Below are positions 8,004-18,086 of a stretch of 64,000 bases of DNA, one piece after another (position 1 is the first letter of the stretch; each line of letters begins with the position of its first letter). The translations under genes were made by a program, and so were the position numbers. The notes beneath the pieces were generated by a model. The model was not told the DNA's origin and ran no database searches. It was given only the letters and a program-made list of their open reading frames with translations. Origin of the DNA: Bifidobacterium apri. Its GTDB lineage: Bacteria > Actinomycetota > Actinomycetes > Actinomycetales > Bifidobacteriaceae. The stretch lies in the NCBI RefSeq assembly GCF_009299485.1, contig NZ_WBSO01000002.1, positions 186,001 to 250,000 of the forward strand. Reading direction: 5' to 3'.

Positions 8004-8981
8004 TCACTCCTCGACCTTCGGGTTGATCTCCGCCTTGGTCACGGCACCGCCCTCAGCACCCCAATGCTTGAGAATCTTCTCATACGTGCCGTCATCCATC
8101 AGCTTCTGCAAAGCCTTCTGCACCGCTTCATCGGTCGCGGAATCGCCTTTCTTGATCGCCGCGCCCTCCGGAGCGACACCCTCATCATCGCCAAGGGTGG
8201 CCAGCTGATCGCCGGTCTGCGAAATCGCATAGCCGGCCACCGGAGTGTCCGCATAGAACGCAACCGCCTTGCCGGTCACCACATTCGTCGTCACATCGGT
8301 CTGCAACTTGCTCGAAAGCACGTCCACCGGCTGCTTGCCATTCGCCTTGCACTGCTTGGAAATCTCGGCGACCGACTCCTCCTGCGTGGTACCGGTCTGC
8401 ACGGCGATCTTCTTGCCGCACAAATCCGAAGTATCCACCTTCTCAGGATTGCCCTTCTTGGTCACCCATGTGGAGCCGGCCTTGTAGAAGGTCACAAAGT
8501 CCACAGAATCAAGACGCTCGTTCGTCACCGTGAACGACGATACGCCGATGTCATACTTGCTGCCGACCGACGGGATAATCGAATCGAAATTCGCCGTCAC
8601 CGGGTCAGCCTTCAGCCCGAAGATATTCGCCATCGCCTTGACAATGTCGACATCATAGCCGACCGGGGTCTTGCCATCCTCCGCAAGGAACTCAGCCGGC
8701 GCGTACGACGTATCCATGCCGACGGTGAACTTGCCGTCCTTGGTCACCGAATCCGGCAACAGAGCCGCAATCGAAGCGTCCTTCTTAATGCCGGAAACGT
8801 CATAGCCGGTCGTCGACGAGCCCGACGAGGATCCGGAGCCCGACGTTGTGTCCGTCGCGTCACTCGTGCCGCATGCCGCGGCGGAGGCAAGCATGGCGAC
8901 GCAGCAGGCGGCTGCGCCAAACCGTTTCAGCATGGTCGCGGTTTGACTGGCGCCGTGATGGAAATAAGACATGGCTGACAT
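8004..8981 (-). CDS. Amino-acid ABC transporter substrate-binding lipoprotein (copy 2)
   Basis: This 325-residue binding protein of the SBP_bac_3 family has a lipobox S-A-A-A-C and Ser/Gly linker, then FTVGMDTSYAPAEF, PVGYDVDIVKAMAN and a terminal KILKHWGAEGGAV. The start ATG at 8981 has GAGAGGG about eight bases upstream; the frame stays open 360 bases further up but without a plausible start. It is a paralogue of copy 1, with its own terminator and a long upstream leader holding a 20-bp palindrome. Divergence in the ligand-binding half suggests a different or broader amino-acid preference, which is inference. Confidence 0.9.
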   Translation of the reverse strand: MSAMSYFHHGASQTATMLKRFGAAACCVAMLASAAACGTSDATDTTSGSGSSSGSSTTGYDVSGIKKDASIAALLPDSVTKDGKFTVGMDTSYAPAEFLAEDGKTPVGYDVDIVKAMANIFGLKADPVTANFDSIIPSVGSKYDIGVSSFTVTNERLDSVDFVTFYKAGSTWVTKKGNPEKVDTSDLCGKKIAVQTGTTQEESVAEISKQCKANGKQPVDVLSSKLQTDVTTNVVTGKAVAFYADTPVAGYAISQTGDQLATLGDDEGVAPEGAAIKKGDSATDEAVQKALQKLMDDGTYEKILKHWGAEGGAVTKAEINPKVEE

Positions 8982-9476
8982 GACTGAACCCTCTCTCTGT
9001 TCCGGGCGCGAGAACCTATCGGCTGCGTCCGTCGGCGTGGGCACCCGGGCGGATGCTCCGTCCTCGCCGATAGCCGCAGAATAAGCCCGCCATGCTACGG
9101 CGACGTTACGCTTTACCGTAACGCGCAGGAATCGCCCAGCATCGTGTGATTCCGACATACGGTCAGGACAGCCACAGACGACAGCACGGACGGCGGCGGC
9201 ACAATCGACACGCAGCCAGCAGCCGCCCGACCGCCCGACCGGCACACAACCAACGGCGACCCGTCCGATTATCAAGACAACAGCGCCAATGACGGCATCC
9301 GGCAACATCCCCGCAGCTGCGGCTCCCCTCCCCCATCGCAATCACGAGGTTCGGCCCCGCGCCGACAGCATCCGCCGCCATGGCACCGGCGACACTATGC
9401 GGATCGCACGGAAACCGGCACGAGCCGACGCTGTCCGCTGTCAAGCGCAGTAGCGTGGATTGAGAAGCAGCGACGC
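8982..9476. other. Gene-free leader upstream of the amino-acid binding protein
   Basis: No frame here has a convincing start, composition or family. It is the 5' region of copy 2 and the 3' flank of smpB. The only structure I find is the palindrome at 9104-9123, listed separately. Confidence 0.5.
9104..9123. promoter_or_regulatory. Operator-like palindrome upstream of the amino-acid transporter
   Basis: The perfect arms CGTTACG (9104-9110) and CGTAACG (9117-9123) flank a six-base centre, CTTTAC. It lies about 120 bp upstream of the copy 2 start codon, a position suited to a dimeric repressor or activator. The regulator is unknown. Confidence 0.4.
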
Positions 9477-9956
9477 TCAAATCACCTGCTTGTTCTTGTA
9501 GCGCATAATCCGCAATGCCTCACGCTTATCCTGCTCCTCGCGCAGCGCCTGACGCTTGTCATACTCCTTCTTGCCCCGAGCCAGTGCGATCTGCGCCTTG
9601 ACGCGCCCATCCTTGAAATACAAGCTCAACGGGATAATCGTATAGCCTTTTGCCTGGGTCTGGCGCTGCAACTTCTCGATTTGCGCGGCATGCAACAGCA
9701 GCTTGCGCTTACGCTTCGGCGCGTGATTGTTCCACGTGCCATTGAGATACTCAGGAATATTCGCAGCCTCCAGCCAAATCTCACCACGCCGGTCAATGGT
9801 GACGAACGCTTCAGCCAGCGAAGCGCGACCCTCACGCAATGATTTGACTTCGGTACCGGTGAGCACGAGCCCCGCCTCATAGGTGTCCTCGATGCTGTAG
9901 TCATGCCGCGCCTTGCGATTCTGCGCGATCATCACAGTCCCCTGTTCCTTCGCCAT
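9477..9956 (-). CDS. smpB: SsrA-binding protein SmpB
   Basis: This 159-residue protein is the tmRNA partner in trans-translation, which rescues stalled ribosomes. Family hallmarks are visible: [28 protein letters not shown] near the N-terminus, [18 protein letters not shown] in the middle, and a basic C-terminal tail ([21 protein letters not shown]) that inserts in the ribosome. The ATG at 9956 is preceded by AGGA at good spacing; upstream in-frame codons are not needed. It is the last gene of the prfB-ftsE-ftsX-CHAP-smpB order common in actinobacteria, here separated from the CHAP gene by palindrome array A. No ssrA gene was recognised in the window. Confidence 0.96.
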   Translation of the reverse strand: MAKEQGTVMIAQNRKARHDYSIEDTYEAGLVLTGTEVKSLREGRASLAEAFVTIDRRGEIWLEAANIPEYLNGTWNNHAPKRKRKLLLHAAQIEKLQRQTQAKGYTIIPLSLYFKDGRVKAQIALARGKKEYDKRQALREEQDKREALRIMRYKNKQVI

Positions 9957-10132
9957 ATCCGTCCTCATTCCTCGCGCGTAAAGGGTTTTGCGACGCGTGT
10001 TCCTTATCGTTTCCCTCACTATCGCATCGCTGCGGACGCGACTGCAAGTGCGCGCCCCTCATGCTGCCTGTCGAACTAATCATTGTACACGAATCCACGC
10101 TCGACCGTCAGCGCTTCGCTTGCCCGGCGTCC

Positions 10133-10292
10133 CACCTGCCCGCGCCTCACCTGCCCCGTTCTACAGCGTTTCTCGCTACCGACGTGGTTCGCACCCCACC
10201 TGCCCGATCCGTCTGTCTGATCCACCTGCCCAGCATCAATCCATCGCCGACTCTATGGGCATAGCCGTCTCAGGCTCAGCCCCCACCTGCCC
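10133..10292. repeat. Five copies of a CACCTGCCC motif
   Basis: The nonamer starts at 10133, 10148, 10197, 10223 and 10284 in the gap between smpB and array A. Spacing is irregular. It may be a short clustered binding motif or low-complexity drift. Confidence 0.45.
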
Positions 10293-10296
10293 AACA

Positions 10297-11273
10297 TCGA
10301 TTGTGAGTCACCACTCACAACCAGCCGCCCGCCACCCCATCTTCAGCCGCTTTCAACCAGTCGAACCAGTTGGTTGTGAGTCCCCACTCACAACCAGCGG
10401 CACGTCAAGCTACACGGACCGTCCCCGCGCTATTCCCTCAGCTTGATTGTGAGCTGCCGCTGACAGCCAAACAATAATTCCCCGTCTTCCAGTCCTTCCA
10501 GCGCCACGAACGAGTTGATTGTGAGTCACCGCTCACAACCGGCGCCATCCAGATGCCGCCTCCACGCCAATCTCTGCCTCTGTATCCCTCAATTGCGGAC
10601 GACCACTCACAACCAGCGGCTGTCCACTTGACCGCTGGCCCGCCGATAGCCACCAAACCGGTTGATTGTGAACCGCCACTCACAATCAATAGTCAGACAC
10701 ACCTCCTATCAGCCGCATAACCGCCCCAACCACATTGGCTGTGCGCCACCACTCACAATCAGCTCGACGGCGATGACGCGCACATAATAACCTCAACAGT
10801 GGTATCTCTTGGTTGTGAACCGCGGTCCACAAGCGATAATGTAAGGTGGTCAATCGCACCATCAAATACGTATCCGCCCACATGATAGTAAGCCCCCACT
10901 CACAATCAACGCTCAAGCGACGTACCCGGGAGTAGCGATCTCGCTGGCACTGCTTGATTGTGAACCGCCACTCACAACCACGACAAGGGTAGGATTGCAT
11001 ACCTCAGGCATGGCACCGTCAAGCGATAGATTACGCACCGTTACTCACAACCAACCGCCGATTGCACCAACCGTCAATCCCCGACCATCACAGCACGCAT
11101 CGATTGTGAATCGTCACTCACAACCAGCTGCTTGACGGCTCGCCTCTCCGGCCCCTCAGACAACCGAACAAGTCGGTTGAGAGCCGTCACTCACAACCAA
11201 GCAATCATTACTCCTCCAGGCAAGCCCCGCAACCGATCAAGCAGGCTGATTGTGCCCCGCCGCTCACAATCAA
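10297..11273 (+). repeat. Array A: 14 palindromes at 73-bp period
   Basis: Cores of pattern TTGTGAG-N6-CTCACAA start at 10301, 10374, 10447, 10519, 10593, 10666, 10739, 10813, 10886, 10958, 11031, 11104, 11177 and 11250. The steps are 72-74 bp with a mean of 73.0. The right arm is better conserved than the left. Flanks often extend the palindrome to about 28 bp (TTGA or TTGG before, TCAA or CCAR after). The centre follows YCRCCR on this strand, so all units share one orientation. The roughly 45-bp spacers differ. This is not canonical CRISPR, because the repeats vary too much and no cas genes are present, and it is not coding. Confidence 0.9.
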
Positions 11274-11458
11274 CTTCTCGACACATCAACACTTCAACCA
11301 CTCAGGGCTTTTCCTTGCCGACCAGCACACACCACCCTTCAAACCAACGGGCTTACGCATCGGTGCCATCAGCAGCATTCTGGCAACGACAACAGCCGTG
11401 GCACACATTGTTCCCGCACTTTTGCTCCCCTTGCCGCCACGGGACCCCTAGCAATAGC

Positions 11459-11499
11459 GTCGGGGTCACGCCACCCTGTTCCGGCAGCATGACCCCGAC
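11459..11499 (-). terminator. Hairpin downstream of the CHAP-domain gene
   Basis: The perfect 10-bp arms GTCGGGGTCA (11459-11468) and TGACCCCGAC (11490-11499) lie about 40 bp beyond the stop codon. There is no clear T-tract. Confidence 0.55.
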
Positions 11500-11540
11500 G
11501 ATGCAGCGCAACCGCATATCAGTTACGCATGGGCAGCACA

Positions 11541-12995
11541 TCAGTAATGCACGTACTGGAAGCTGCTCGCGTTATAGACAACCTCCGAATACGGGATATA
11601 CGGGCACTTCGTCCCACCCTCGGAAATCAGCACCGAACCGTCGGAATTCACACGCTCGACGATAGCGACATGACCGTAGGCGGCACTCGCATACCAGTTG
11701 GTCACCCGCTGTCCGGGCGCGAACACGATAACGGCACCGACATGAGGCGTGTTATTGACCAAGTATCCCAACGCACGAGCCTTGCTCGCCCACTGACCTC
11801 CATTGCCAAGATATGATCCGACAGGCAATCCCAATTGTTGACGGCGAATATACGCCCACCACGTGCATTGACGCGCCGGATACGCATTGCCGGAATTGCC
11901 GGTGCTATGCCCATAGCAGAACGATGAACCTGCCGGACAGCTGCCAGGCACACTGTAATTCATGCCAGAAGCGCCGGAACTGCTGGAGCTGGATCCCCCC
12001 GAACTGCTAGGTCGGCTTGCCGTGCTCGATGAGGATGTGTGCGAAGAACCGGAATTGCTGGACGATCCTGAGCTGCTCGAGCTCGACCCGGAATTCGACG
12101 GTTTTCTGGTAGCAGCCTGCGAACCGCCGCTCGACGGTGAAGCTTGCTGATTCGAGTAGCTGCTCGACCACGAGTTGATTTCCGCTTCCATCGTGACAAT
12201 CTCAGCAGCTTCTTTCGCCGACTGCGAAGTCAGCTGGCTCTTCTGGCTTTCCAACGATTGGCGTTCAGCATTACCCTTGGCAAGCAGATCGTTAAGTTCG
12301 CTCTGCTTGGCTTGAGCGGTTTCCACCGCCTTCTGAGCGGCGGCAGCCTGCGTATCGGCCTTCCGCTTGAGCGTGGTGATTTCATCTTCGATGGCGGCAA
12401 GACGCTGTCCGCGGTTCTTCGCCGTGCTCAACTCAGTCGCAGCATCGTTGGCGGCATTGCTTTCCGTGCGGGTAACCGCCGCATCCGCCTGCATTTTGTT
12501 GACGAAATCCTCGGTTGTGCTGGAGTTCATCACCACGTTCATGACTTCCGACGCAGTCGTGCCGTGGAAGCTATCACGCGCCATTTGCGCGACAGCAGCC
12601 TTCGCATCATCGTAATCAGCGCCAGTCTGCTTGATTTGCTCCTCAAGATCAGCTTTGTCCTGCTTGGCGGCTTCAAGTCGTTCCTGGGCGGCCTGGGCTT
12701 GCGCCTGCGCCTGCTCGGCGGAATTCTGAGCATCCTGCAACGCCTGTTGTGCCGCAGGAATCTGATTCTGATTGAGATCATTAAGCTCAAGGATCTGAGC
12801 CGCCAACTGCGAGTTGACACCTGCCAGCTTGGCCTTGAGGTCACTCTGGCTTTGAAGCTTAGCCTTATACTGTTGCATCGTAACGGCTTGCGCCTGTTGC
12901 GGCGGCGCCGCGATAACCGCGGTGCCTGCGGCGATAAGAGTGAGCGATGCGATCAGCGCGCCCGCGATGGCGTCGATCTTTTTCGTACGCTTCAT
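11541..12995 (-). CDS. Secreted coiled-coil CHAP-domain peptidoglycan hydrolase
   Basis: This 484-residue exported protein has a signal peptide (basic start M-K-R-T-K-K, hydrophobic ALIASLTLIAAGTAVIAA). A long Ala/Gln/Lys coiled coil spans about residues 40-300, a Ser/Gly linker runs to about 365, and a C-terminal CHAP domain contains the catalytic cysteine block ARQCTWWAYIRR and histidine block AAYGHVAIVE. The layout matches PcsB/RipA-like enzymes that are activated by FtsEX to split the septum, and ftsX and ftsE lie directly upstream. The ATG at 12995 has AAAGG seven bases before it. The FtsEX link is inferred from domain layout and gene order. Confidence 0.9.
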   Translation of the reverse strand: MKRTKKIDAIAGALIASLTLIAAGTAVIAAPPQQAQAVTMQQYKAKLQSQSDLKAKLAGVNSQLAAQILELNDLNQNQIPAAQQALQDAQNSAEQAQAQAQAAQERLEAAKQDKADLEEQIKQTGADYDDAKAAVAQMARDSFHGTTASEVMNVVMNSSTTEDFVNKMQADAAVTRTESNAANDAATELSTAKNRGQRLAAIEDEITTLKRKADTQAAAAQKAVETAQAKQSELNDLLAKGNAERQSLESQKSQLTSQSAKEAAEIVTMEAEINSWSSSYSNQQASPSSGGSQAATRKPSNSGSSSSSSGSSSNSGSSHTSSSSTASRPSSSGGSSSSSSGASGMNYSVPGSCPAGSSFCYGHSTGNSGNAYPARQCTWWAYIRRQQLGLPVGSYLGNGGQWASKARALGYLVNNTPHVGAVIVFAPGQRVTNWYASAAYGHVAIVERVNSDGSVLISEGGTKCPYIPYSEVVYNASSFQYVHY

Positions 12996-13204
12996 ATCAC
13001 AGCCTTTCTTGTTGTGTATCGCACATTGTACCCAACGATGCTCAATGGTCAATGGGAATGCCCCATTACATCTCACCTCGTGTGCTGCCACAGGGAATAT
13101 CGGAATACCGACATGGCAATACGCCGAGTCCAGTGCGGCGGTCGCACACACCGGCCTACGACGCATACCGCGTAGCAATACCGTCTTGCGCCGCCGCACA
13201 CCCC

Positions 13205-14128
13205 CTACACTTTAAGGTACCGCCGCAGTGACACAGCGGACGAAAGCGCGGACAACACCATCGCGCCGACGACCAGAGCCGGCGCGACCAGCCACACCGT
13301 CTGTTGCGTGATAAACGGCATCCACTGGACGGTTTGGGCGATTCCGTCCGTAATGAAAATCTGCACAATCCCACTCAACGCGCCGACAGCGAGCAGGGAA
13401 CCAATCATCGACGCCGTCACGCCTTCAAGAATGAACGGCAGCCTGATCGTCCAATTCGACGCACCGACCAGACGCATGATCTCGGTCTCGTTTTTCCTCG
13501 ACGCTGCACTCATGCGAATCGTCGTACCGGTCAGAAGCACGGCGACGACGATCATCACGCCAGCCAACACCACCGTCACGACGGTCGCCTTATTGAGCAC
13601 GCTGAACACCGGGTCGAAAATCTGCCGCTGGTCTTGCACCTCTTCGACACCCGTGACACCCGAAAGCACTTCAGAGACCTGCTGGTACTTGGTCGGATCG
13701 GTCAATTTCAACCGCAATGAGGCCTGCATATCCGCAGCAGTCAAAGTACGACCCTGATATACGCCATTCGGATACTGCTTGAGGAAGGTGTTCTTATAGA
13801 AGTCCTCACGGCTGACATACGTGACTTTGGCAACCACGGAGCCCAGCTCGTCCTGGATCTTGTCCTCAATGTCCACGACCTCGTTATCCGTCGGCGCCTT
13901 ACCGGAAGAGCAGTTCGCGGATTGGCTCGTGCCATCGGGGCACAGCCAGACCACAACCTCGACCTTGTCGTACCAATCGCCTTTTGCCTTGGTGATCTGC
14001 GCCTGCATCAGCACGGATGCGCCGATGAACAGGAAGGAAATGAACGTGACCAGCATGACGGAAAGGATCATCGGCACATTGCGCCGCAAACTGGTCCACG
14101 TTTCGGAAAGAATGAACCGTAATCTCAT
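13205..14128 (-). CDS. ftsX: Cell division protein FtsX
   Basis: This 307-residue membrane protein is the transmembrane half of the FtsEX complex. It has an N-terminal membrane helix ([20 protein letters not shown]), an extracellular loop of about 130 residues and three C-terminal helices of the FtsX permease fold. The extracellular loop contains two cysteines (in VVWLCPDG and SANCSSG) that could form a disulfide. The start codon overlaps the ftsE stop (ATGA-type, 14125-14128). It is expected to transmit ATP hydrolysis by FtsE to the secreted CHAP hydrolase encoded next. Confidence 0.95.
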   Translation of the reverse strand: MRLRFILSETWTSLRRNVPMILSVMLVTFISFLFIGASVLMQAQITKAKGDWYDKVEVVVWLCPDGTSQSANCSSGKAPTDNEVVDIEDKIQDELGSVVAKVTYVSREDFYKNTFLKQYPNGVYQGRTLTAADMQASLRLKLTDPTKYQQVSEVLSGVTGVEEVQDQRQIFDPVFSVLNKATVVTVVLAGVMIVVAVLLTGTTIRMSAASRKNETEIMRLVGASNWTIRLPFILEGVTASMIGSLLAVGALSGIVQIFITDGIAQTVQWMPFITQQTVWLVAPALVVGAMVLSALSSAVSLRRYLKV

Positions 14129-15693
14129 GACTGTTGCTTGTCCTTCGCTTGAGTGTCACGGGCATTGGCCGGGGCGGACGACCTGTCGCCATCATGCTCC
14201 GAGTCGCCTTTTTCGCTGGTTCTGCGCGGTTGCGGCGGAACCGGCGGTGTTGGCGGTGCAGGAGGTGCGGGCGGGATTGAGGATAGGCCATCCGACTGAT
14301 GCTCTTGCGCGGCTGGCCGTCCAGGGGAAGCCGGACGTTCCGTAGCTTGCGCCATTATCGCCTGCGCGGCGGCGCTAGTTGTCGAGGTGTTTGTTGCCGA
14401 GGTGCCGTCATGCCGACGCTGTGCTGCATTCGGCAAGCGATCCGGACCCGACGGGGAGTCTTTCCGCTCTGGCGCATCGGCAGCACGCATATCAGCACGC
14501 GACTCAGCGGCTTTATTGTCCACGCTCGCATCCGGCACCGTCGTCTCAGCACGCTTGTCGATATCGTCAGCGTCGTTGACATCGCCGCCATGCTTATCGA
14601 CATTGGTGCCATGCCGCTTCGCATAAGCTTCCTCATGCTCGCGTTTCGCCGCGATATCCTGGGCGCTGAGCCCCTTGCCCCAAGTCATCGTGGTTTCCAC
14701 AGACTGGAACACTTCACCATACCGGCCGGTCCGCCCGGAATGCACCGAATGGGCAAGGCGGGCGATACCTTCATCACCGTTCTCAGAAGCCATCAACGAC
14801 TGGGCGACACCAAGCGCTGACGCGGAACGCTGAGGGCGGAATCGCGCATCCTTATCCTCTCCGCTCTCTCCCCCGGCAGCATCCACCTTGGTATCAAGAG
14901 CCTCCGTCTTATGCTGATCCACAGACCTATCCTGATGTGCAGAAGCCTTCAACGCGTTCGCATTCGTGGCTTTCGACTCGACATCACGGTCAGGGAAGTA
15001 CAAAGCTGAATCATACGAGCCGTGCTGCTCGTCACGCACGATCTTGCCGTTATGCAATTCGACAACGCGCTTGCGCATCGAATTGACAATCTCCTCATTG
15101 TGCGTCGCCATCACAATGGTCGTACCCGTACGGTTGATTGCATCAAGGACTTCCATGATGCCCAGCGACGTCGTCGGATCAAGGTTGCCCGTCGGCTCGT
15201 CCGCCAACAGAATCTGCGGATGATTCACATACGCTCGTGCGATGGCGACTCGCTGCTGTTCGCCGCCGGACAGCTCATGCGGATAATTCTTCTCTTTGCC
15301 GGAAAGCCCGACCGTCTGAAGCACCTTGGGCACCAACGTTCTGATCGTCGAACGGCTCGTGCCAATCACCTCAAGGGCGAAAGCGACATTCTGCCATACG
15401 GTCTTGTTGTTCAGCAGCTTGTAATCCTGGAACACGAAACCGATGGAACGGCGGTATTGCGGGACCTGACGATTCGTCAAACGGCGCAAGTCATTGCCTG
15501 CGACACGAATCTCACCGTCTGTCGCTTCCTCCTCGCGAAGCAGCAAGCTCAGCAACGTCGTTTTGCCAGAGCCGGACGCCCCCACAAGGAACACGAAATC
15601 GCCCCGGTCGATATGCAGCGTGATGTCATCCAGTGCAGGCCGTGTGCCCCTCGGATAGATTTTCGTAACATCATCAAGCGTTATCAGCGACAT
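14125..15693 (-). CDS. ftsE: Cell division ATPase FtsE with a very long C-terminal tail
   Basis: Residues 1-225 are a normal FtsE: Walker [10 protein letters not shown] at 38-46, Q-loop FVFQDYKLL, signature [14 protein letters not shown] at 141-154, Walker [13 protein letters not shown] at 162-173 and switch ATHNE. About 295 further residues follow, hydrophilic and rich in D, A, S and K, ending in a proline tract ([14 protein letters not shown]). The usual length is about 230, so more than half of this 522-residue protein is extra. The tail is probably disordered and could bind other divisome proteins. The ATG at 15693 is preferred over an upstream TTG. The tail is continuous with the ATPase frame and runs directly into the ftsX start. 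Confidence 0.93.
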   Translation of the reverse strand: MSLITLDDVTKIYPRGTRPALDDITLHIDRGDFVFLVGASGSGKTTLLSLLLREEEATDGEIRVAGNDLRRLTNRQVPQYRRSIGFVFQDYKLLNNKTVWQNVAFALEVIGTSRSTIRTLVPKVLQTVGLSGKEKNYPHELSGGEQQRVAIARAYVNHPQILLADEPTGNLDPTTSLGIMEVLDAINRTGTTIVMATHNEEIVNSMRKRVVELHNGKIVRDEQHGSYDSALYFPDRDVESKATNANALKASAHQDRSVDQHKTEALDTKVDAAGGESGEDKDARFRPQRSASALGVAQSLMASENGDEGIARLAHSVHSGRTGRYGEVFQSVETTMTWGKGLSAQDIAAKREHEEAYAKRHGTNVDKHGGDVNDADDIDKRAETTVPDASVDNKAAESRADMRAADAPERKDSPSGPDRLPNAAQRRHDGTSATNTSTTSAAAQAIMAQATERPASPGRPAAQEHQSDGLSSIPPAPPAPPTPPVPPQPRRTSEKGDSEHDGDRSSAPANARDTQAKDKQQS

Positions 15694-15782
15694 GATTCCC
15701 GTCTTCCGTGTCAAGTCCCGGACGCACGCCTCGAATCCGCATCAAGGCGAATACAAGGCGCGCGTTCATCAGTGATGAATTC

Positions 15783-16928
15783 TCAGTTGTTCTGGCCGGC
15801 TTTGGCGGCTTCCTCGGCTGCTTGCTTACGCTGGTCATGGCGCCAACGAATGCCCGCCTCGATGAAACCATCGATATCGCCGTCAAACACAGCCTGGGTT
15901 TGCGAAGTCTCATAGCCGGTGCGCAAATCCTTGACCATCTGGTACGGATGCAGCACGTAAGAACGCATCTGATCACCCCAGCTGGCCTTGATGTCGCCGG
16001 CAAGCTCCTTCTTCTTCTTGGCTTCCTCTTCATGGCGCAGCACCAGCAGTCGCGACTGCAGGACCGCCATGGCCGCCGCGCGATTTTGGATCTGGCTTCG
16101 TTCATCCTGCATGGAAACCACCAAGCCCGTGGGCAAGTGGGTGATGCGCACCGCGGAATACGTCGTGTTGACGCCCTGTCCGCCAGGGCCCGACGCCTGG
16201 AAGGTATCGACGCGAATATCAGAATCCGGAATATCGATGTGATCGGTGGATTCCACGAGCGGAATCACCTCGACCGCCGCGAACGATGTCTGACGTCGAC
16301 CTTGGTTGTCAAAGGGCGAGATACGAACCAGACGATGCGTGCCGCCCTCAACCGACAAACGGCCATACGCGTATGGCGCGTCCACTTGGAACGTGGCGGA
16401 TTTGATGCCCGCCTCTTCGGCGTAGGACGTGTCCATCATCTTGGTCTTGAAATTATGCCGTTCTGCCCAGCGCAAGTACATGCGCAGCAGCATCTGGGCA
16501 AAATCCGCAGCATCGACGCCGCCGGCACCGGAACGAATGGTGACCACGGCGGAACGCGCGTCATATTCGCCGTCCATCAAGGTCTGGACTTCCATATCGA
16601 CAAGATCCTGGTCAAGCTGCTTCAGATTGCGTACGGCTTCCTCCATGGAATCTTTGTCGTCTTCCTCGGAACCAAGCTCGTAGAGGGTTTCAACGTCATC
16701 GATGCGACGCCGAGCATCGTTGAGACGCTTCAGCTGGGATTGCGCCGCCGAAAGTTTGCTGGTAACTCGCTGAGCGTTTTCCTGATCGTCCCACAGGCCG
16801 GGGGCGCTGGCCTCAGCCTCGAGATCCTTGATCGACGAGGCCAGAGCATCCATATCAATGGCCTTGGCGATCATGTCGAATTTCGCCTTGGTCTCGTTCA
16901 AATCCTGAGTAAAGTCATAGTCTGCCAC
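15783..16928 (-). CDS. prfB: Peptide chain release factor 2
   Basis: This 381-residue class I release factor recognises UGA/UAA. The anticodon-like tripeptide SPF is at residues 204-206 and the catalytic GGQ at 249-251 (context [11 protein letters not shown]). The frame is continuous, with no in-frame TGA near codon 25, so the programmed frameshift of many bacteria is absent. GTG at 16928 is chosen because AAGGTGG lies six bases upstream; an alternative GTG at 16949 lacks a site. It heads the leftward block prfB-ftsE-ftsX. Confidence 0.96.
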   Translation of the reverse strand: MADYDFTQDLNETKAKFDMIAKAIDMDALASSIKDLEAEASAPGLWDDQENAQRVTSKLSAAQSQLKRLNDARRRIDDVETLYELGSEEDDKDSMEEAVRNLKQLDQDLVDMEVQTLMDGEYDARSAVVTIRSGAGGVDAADFAQMLLRMYLRWAERHNFKTKMMDTSYAEEAGIKSATFQVDAPYAYGRLSVEGGTHRLVRISPFDNQGRRQTSFAAVEVIPLVESTDHIDIPDSDIRVDTFQASGPGGQGVNTTYSAVRITHLPTGLVVSMQDERSQIQNRAAAMAVLQSRLLVLRHEEEAKKKKELAGDIKASWGDQMRSYVLHPYQMVKDLRTGYETSQTQAVFDGDIDGFIEAGIRWRHDQRKQAAEEAAKAGQNN

Positions 16929-16996
16929 GTCTATCCACCTTACAGGCACAGGCGGAAATCAACCGCCAAACCGCCCGAACGTTCACACCCTTTTCT

Positions 16997-17630
16997 GATT
17001 GTGAGTCGCCAGCCACACCGTAAGCGGCAAACCCGACCACCGACACCGACCACCCCCTCCACCACGCGCGATTGTGAGCCACCACTCACAACCAGCGCGA
17101 CAAACCCAACCGCCAACACCCACCCAGACAAACAACACGCCCGATTGTGAGTCGACACCAGCAACGCAAGCCCCAAACCCGACCACCGACACCGACCACC
17201 CCGCACCACATATGGTCGTTGTGAGCGGTCGTTCACAATCAGTTCGGGTCTCCCCGCCGTAATCTCAGACAATTGCTGATTCTCACGTTGATTGTGAACG
17301 GCCACTCACAATCGTCATCATGCGGACAGCGCTACATTCATGCTCGAAAGACGGTAGCGAACAGCGGCTCACAACGAAGAAGAACACACGGGTATGCCGC
17401 CGCCGATCCAAGACTGTCATTGCCTTAGTCGAGAGCAACCACTCACAATCAGCAAGGCAGCAGGCAGACCGCGATGGCAACGCATCATCTGTGCATCGTT
17501 CGTACCATCATCCATATCGACCATGATACGAACCGTGTGCGCGACCAGCTCAACGCATCATTCGTACATCGTTCGTGCATCATTCGCACGTCATCCATAT
17601 CGTGTCTTGCGAGCGGCCACTCACAATCAA
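16997..17630 (+). repeat. Array B: 8 palindromes, mostly 73-bp period, with a phase slip
   Basis: Cores start at 16999, 17072, 17145, 17219, 17292, 17355, 17429 and 17607. Steps are 73, 73, 74, 73, 63, 74 and 178 bp. The short step of 63 is one helical turn less than 73. The unit expected near 17502 is replaced by an 11-bp tandem repeat. The consensus and orientation match array A. The array lies immediately upstream of prfB and downstream of the nuclease gene. Confidence 0.88.
17556..17588 (+). repeat. 11-bp tandem repeat inside array B
   Basis: Three successive units of CATCRTTCGYR occupy 17556-17566, 17567-17577 and 17578-17588. A related copy is at 17494-17504. Both stretches are followed by a CATCCATATCG or TCATCCATATCG flank. 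Confidence 0.7.
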
Positions 17631-18086
17631 GTGAAAAAACGAAGCGGCAGGATGTACATCATAAGGAGTTTCAAAGCATTCACACACCCAGACGCATCCA
17701 CGCGCCCCACGCGCATCCGCCGCCCCTGACACATCCACACGCATCTAGAACAAGACGGGTTCAATCAGACTATCGGAGTCTCAACAACGTCAACATCGAC
17801 AATTAGAAAGACACAGATGACATCAAAAGCCTCAGGGCATCCGCAACCGTGGGTCGCCGCACAACGGGTCTCCGCACAACGAGTCTCCGCCACACGGGCT
17901 TGCCCCGATTAACCCTGCCCGGTCACGCACCTAGAACAGCATTGTGTCAGCGCCACACATCATCTGCTGCAGCAGCAGTCAGCGACATCGCTGAACAAGC
18001 AACATGCGAAACGCACTTCACGCACCATGCAACAACGCCAGCGGCGCCAGTACATTCATCATCACACATACGCCGTGCAGCACTGA
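17631..18086. other. Gene-free stretch between array B and the nuclease gene
   Basis: No convincing gene is present. It holds a 15-bp tandem repeat (GGGTCKCCGCACAAC-like) of three units at 17851-17895. The frames that cross it have no recognisable family or ribosome-binding site. Confidence 0.5.

Noticed and set aside
9163-9480. 105-codon leftward frame after smpB
   Set aside because: No ribosome-binding site, no family, composition like shifted GC-rich DNA.
10301-10320. Palindromes as true lac operators
   Set aside because: The half-site TTGTGAG resembles the lac operator arm, but the six-base centre makes the spacing different, and the LacI-family operators near this window's own LacI gene have an unrelated AAACGTTT core.
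10438-11000. Small leftward ORFs across array A (83 and 104 codons) and similar ones in arrays B-D
   Set aside because: They repeat the same short peptide words only because they read through the palindromes. The 73-bp period is not a multiple of three, so no single frame spans the array, and none has a ribosome-binding site.
10297-11273. CRISPR array
   Set aside because: Period and palindrome look CRISPR-like, but the repeats differ at many positions from unit to unit, the spacers are longer than usual at about 45 bp, and no cas gene is in the window.
15783-16928. Programmed frameshift in prfB
   Set aside because: The reading frame is continuous from the GTG start, with no internal TGA near codon 25.
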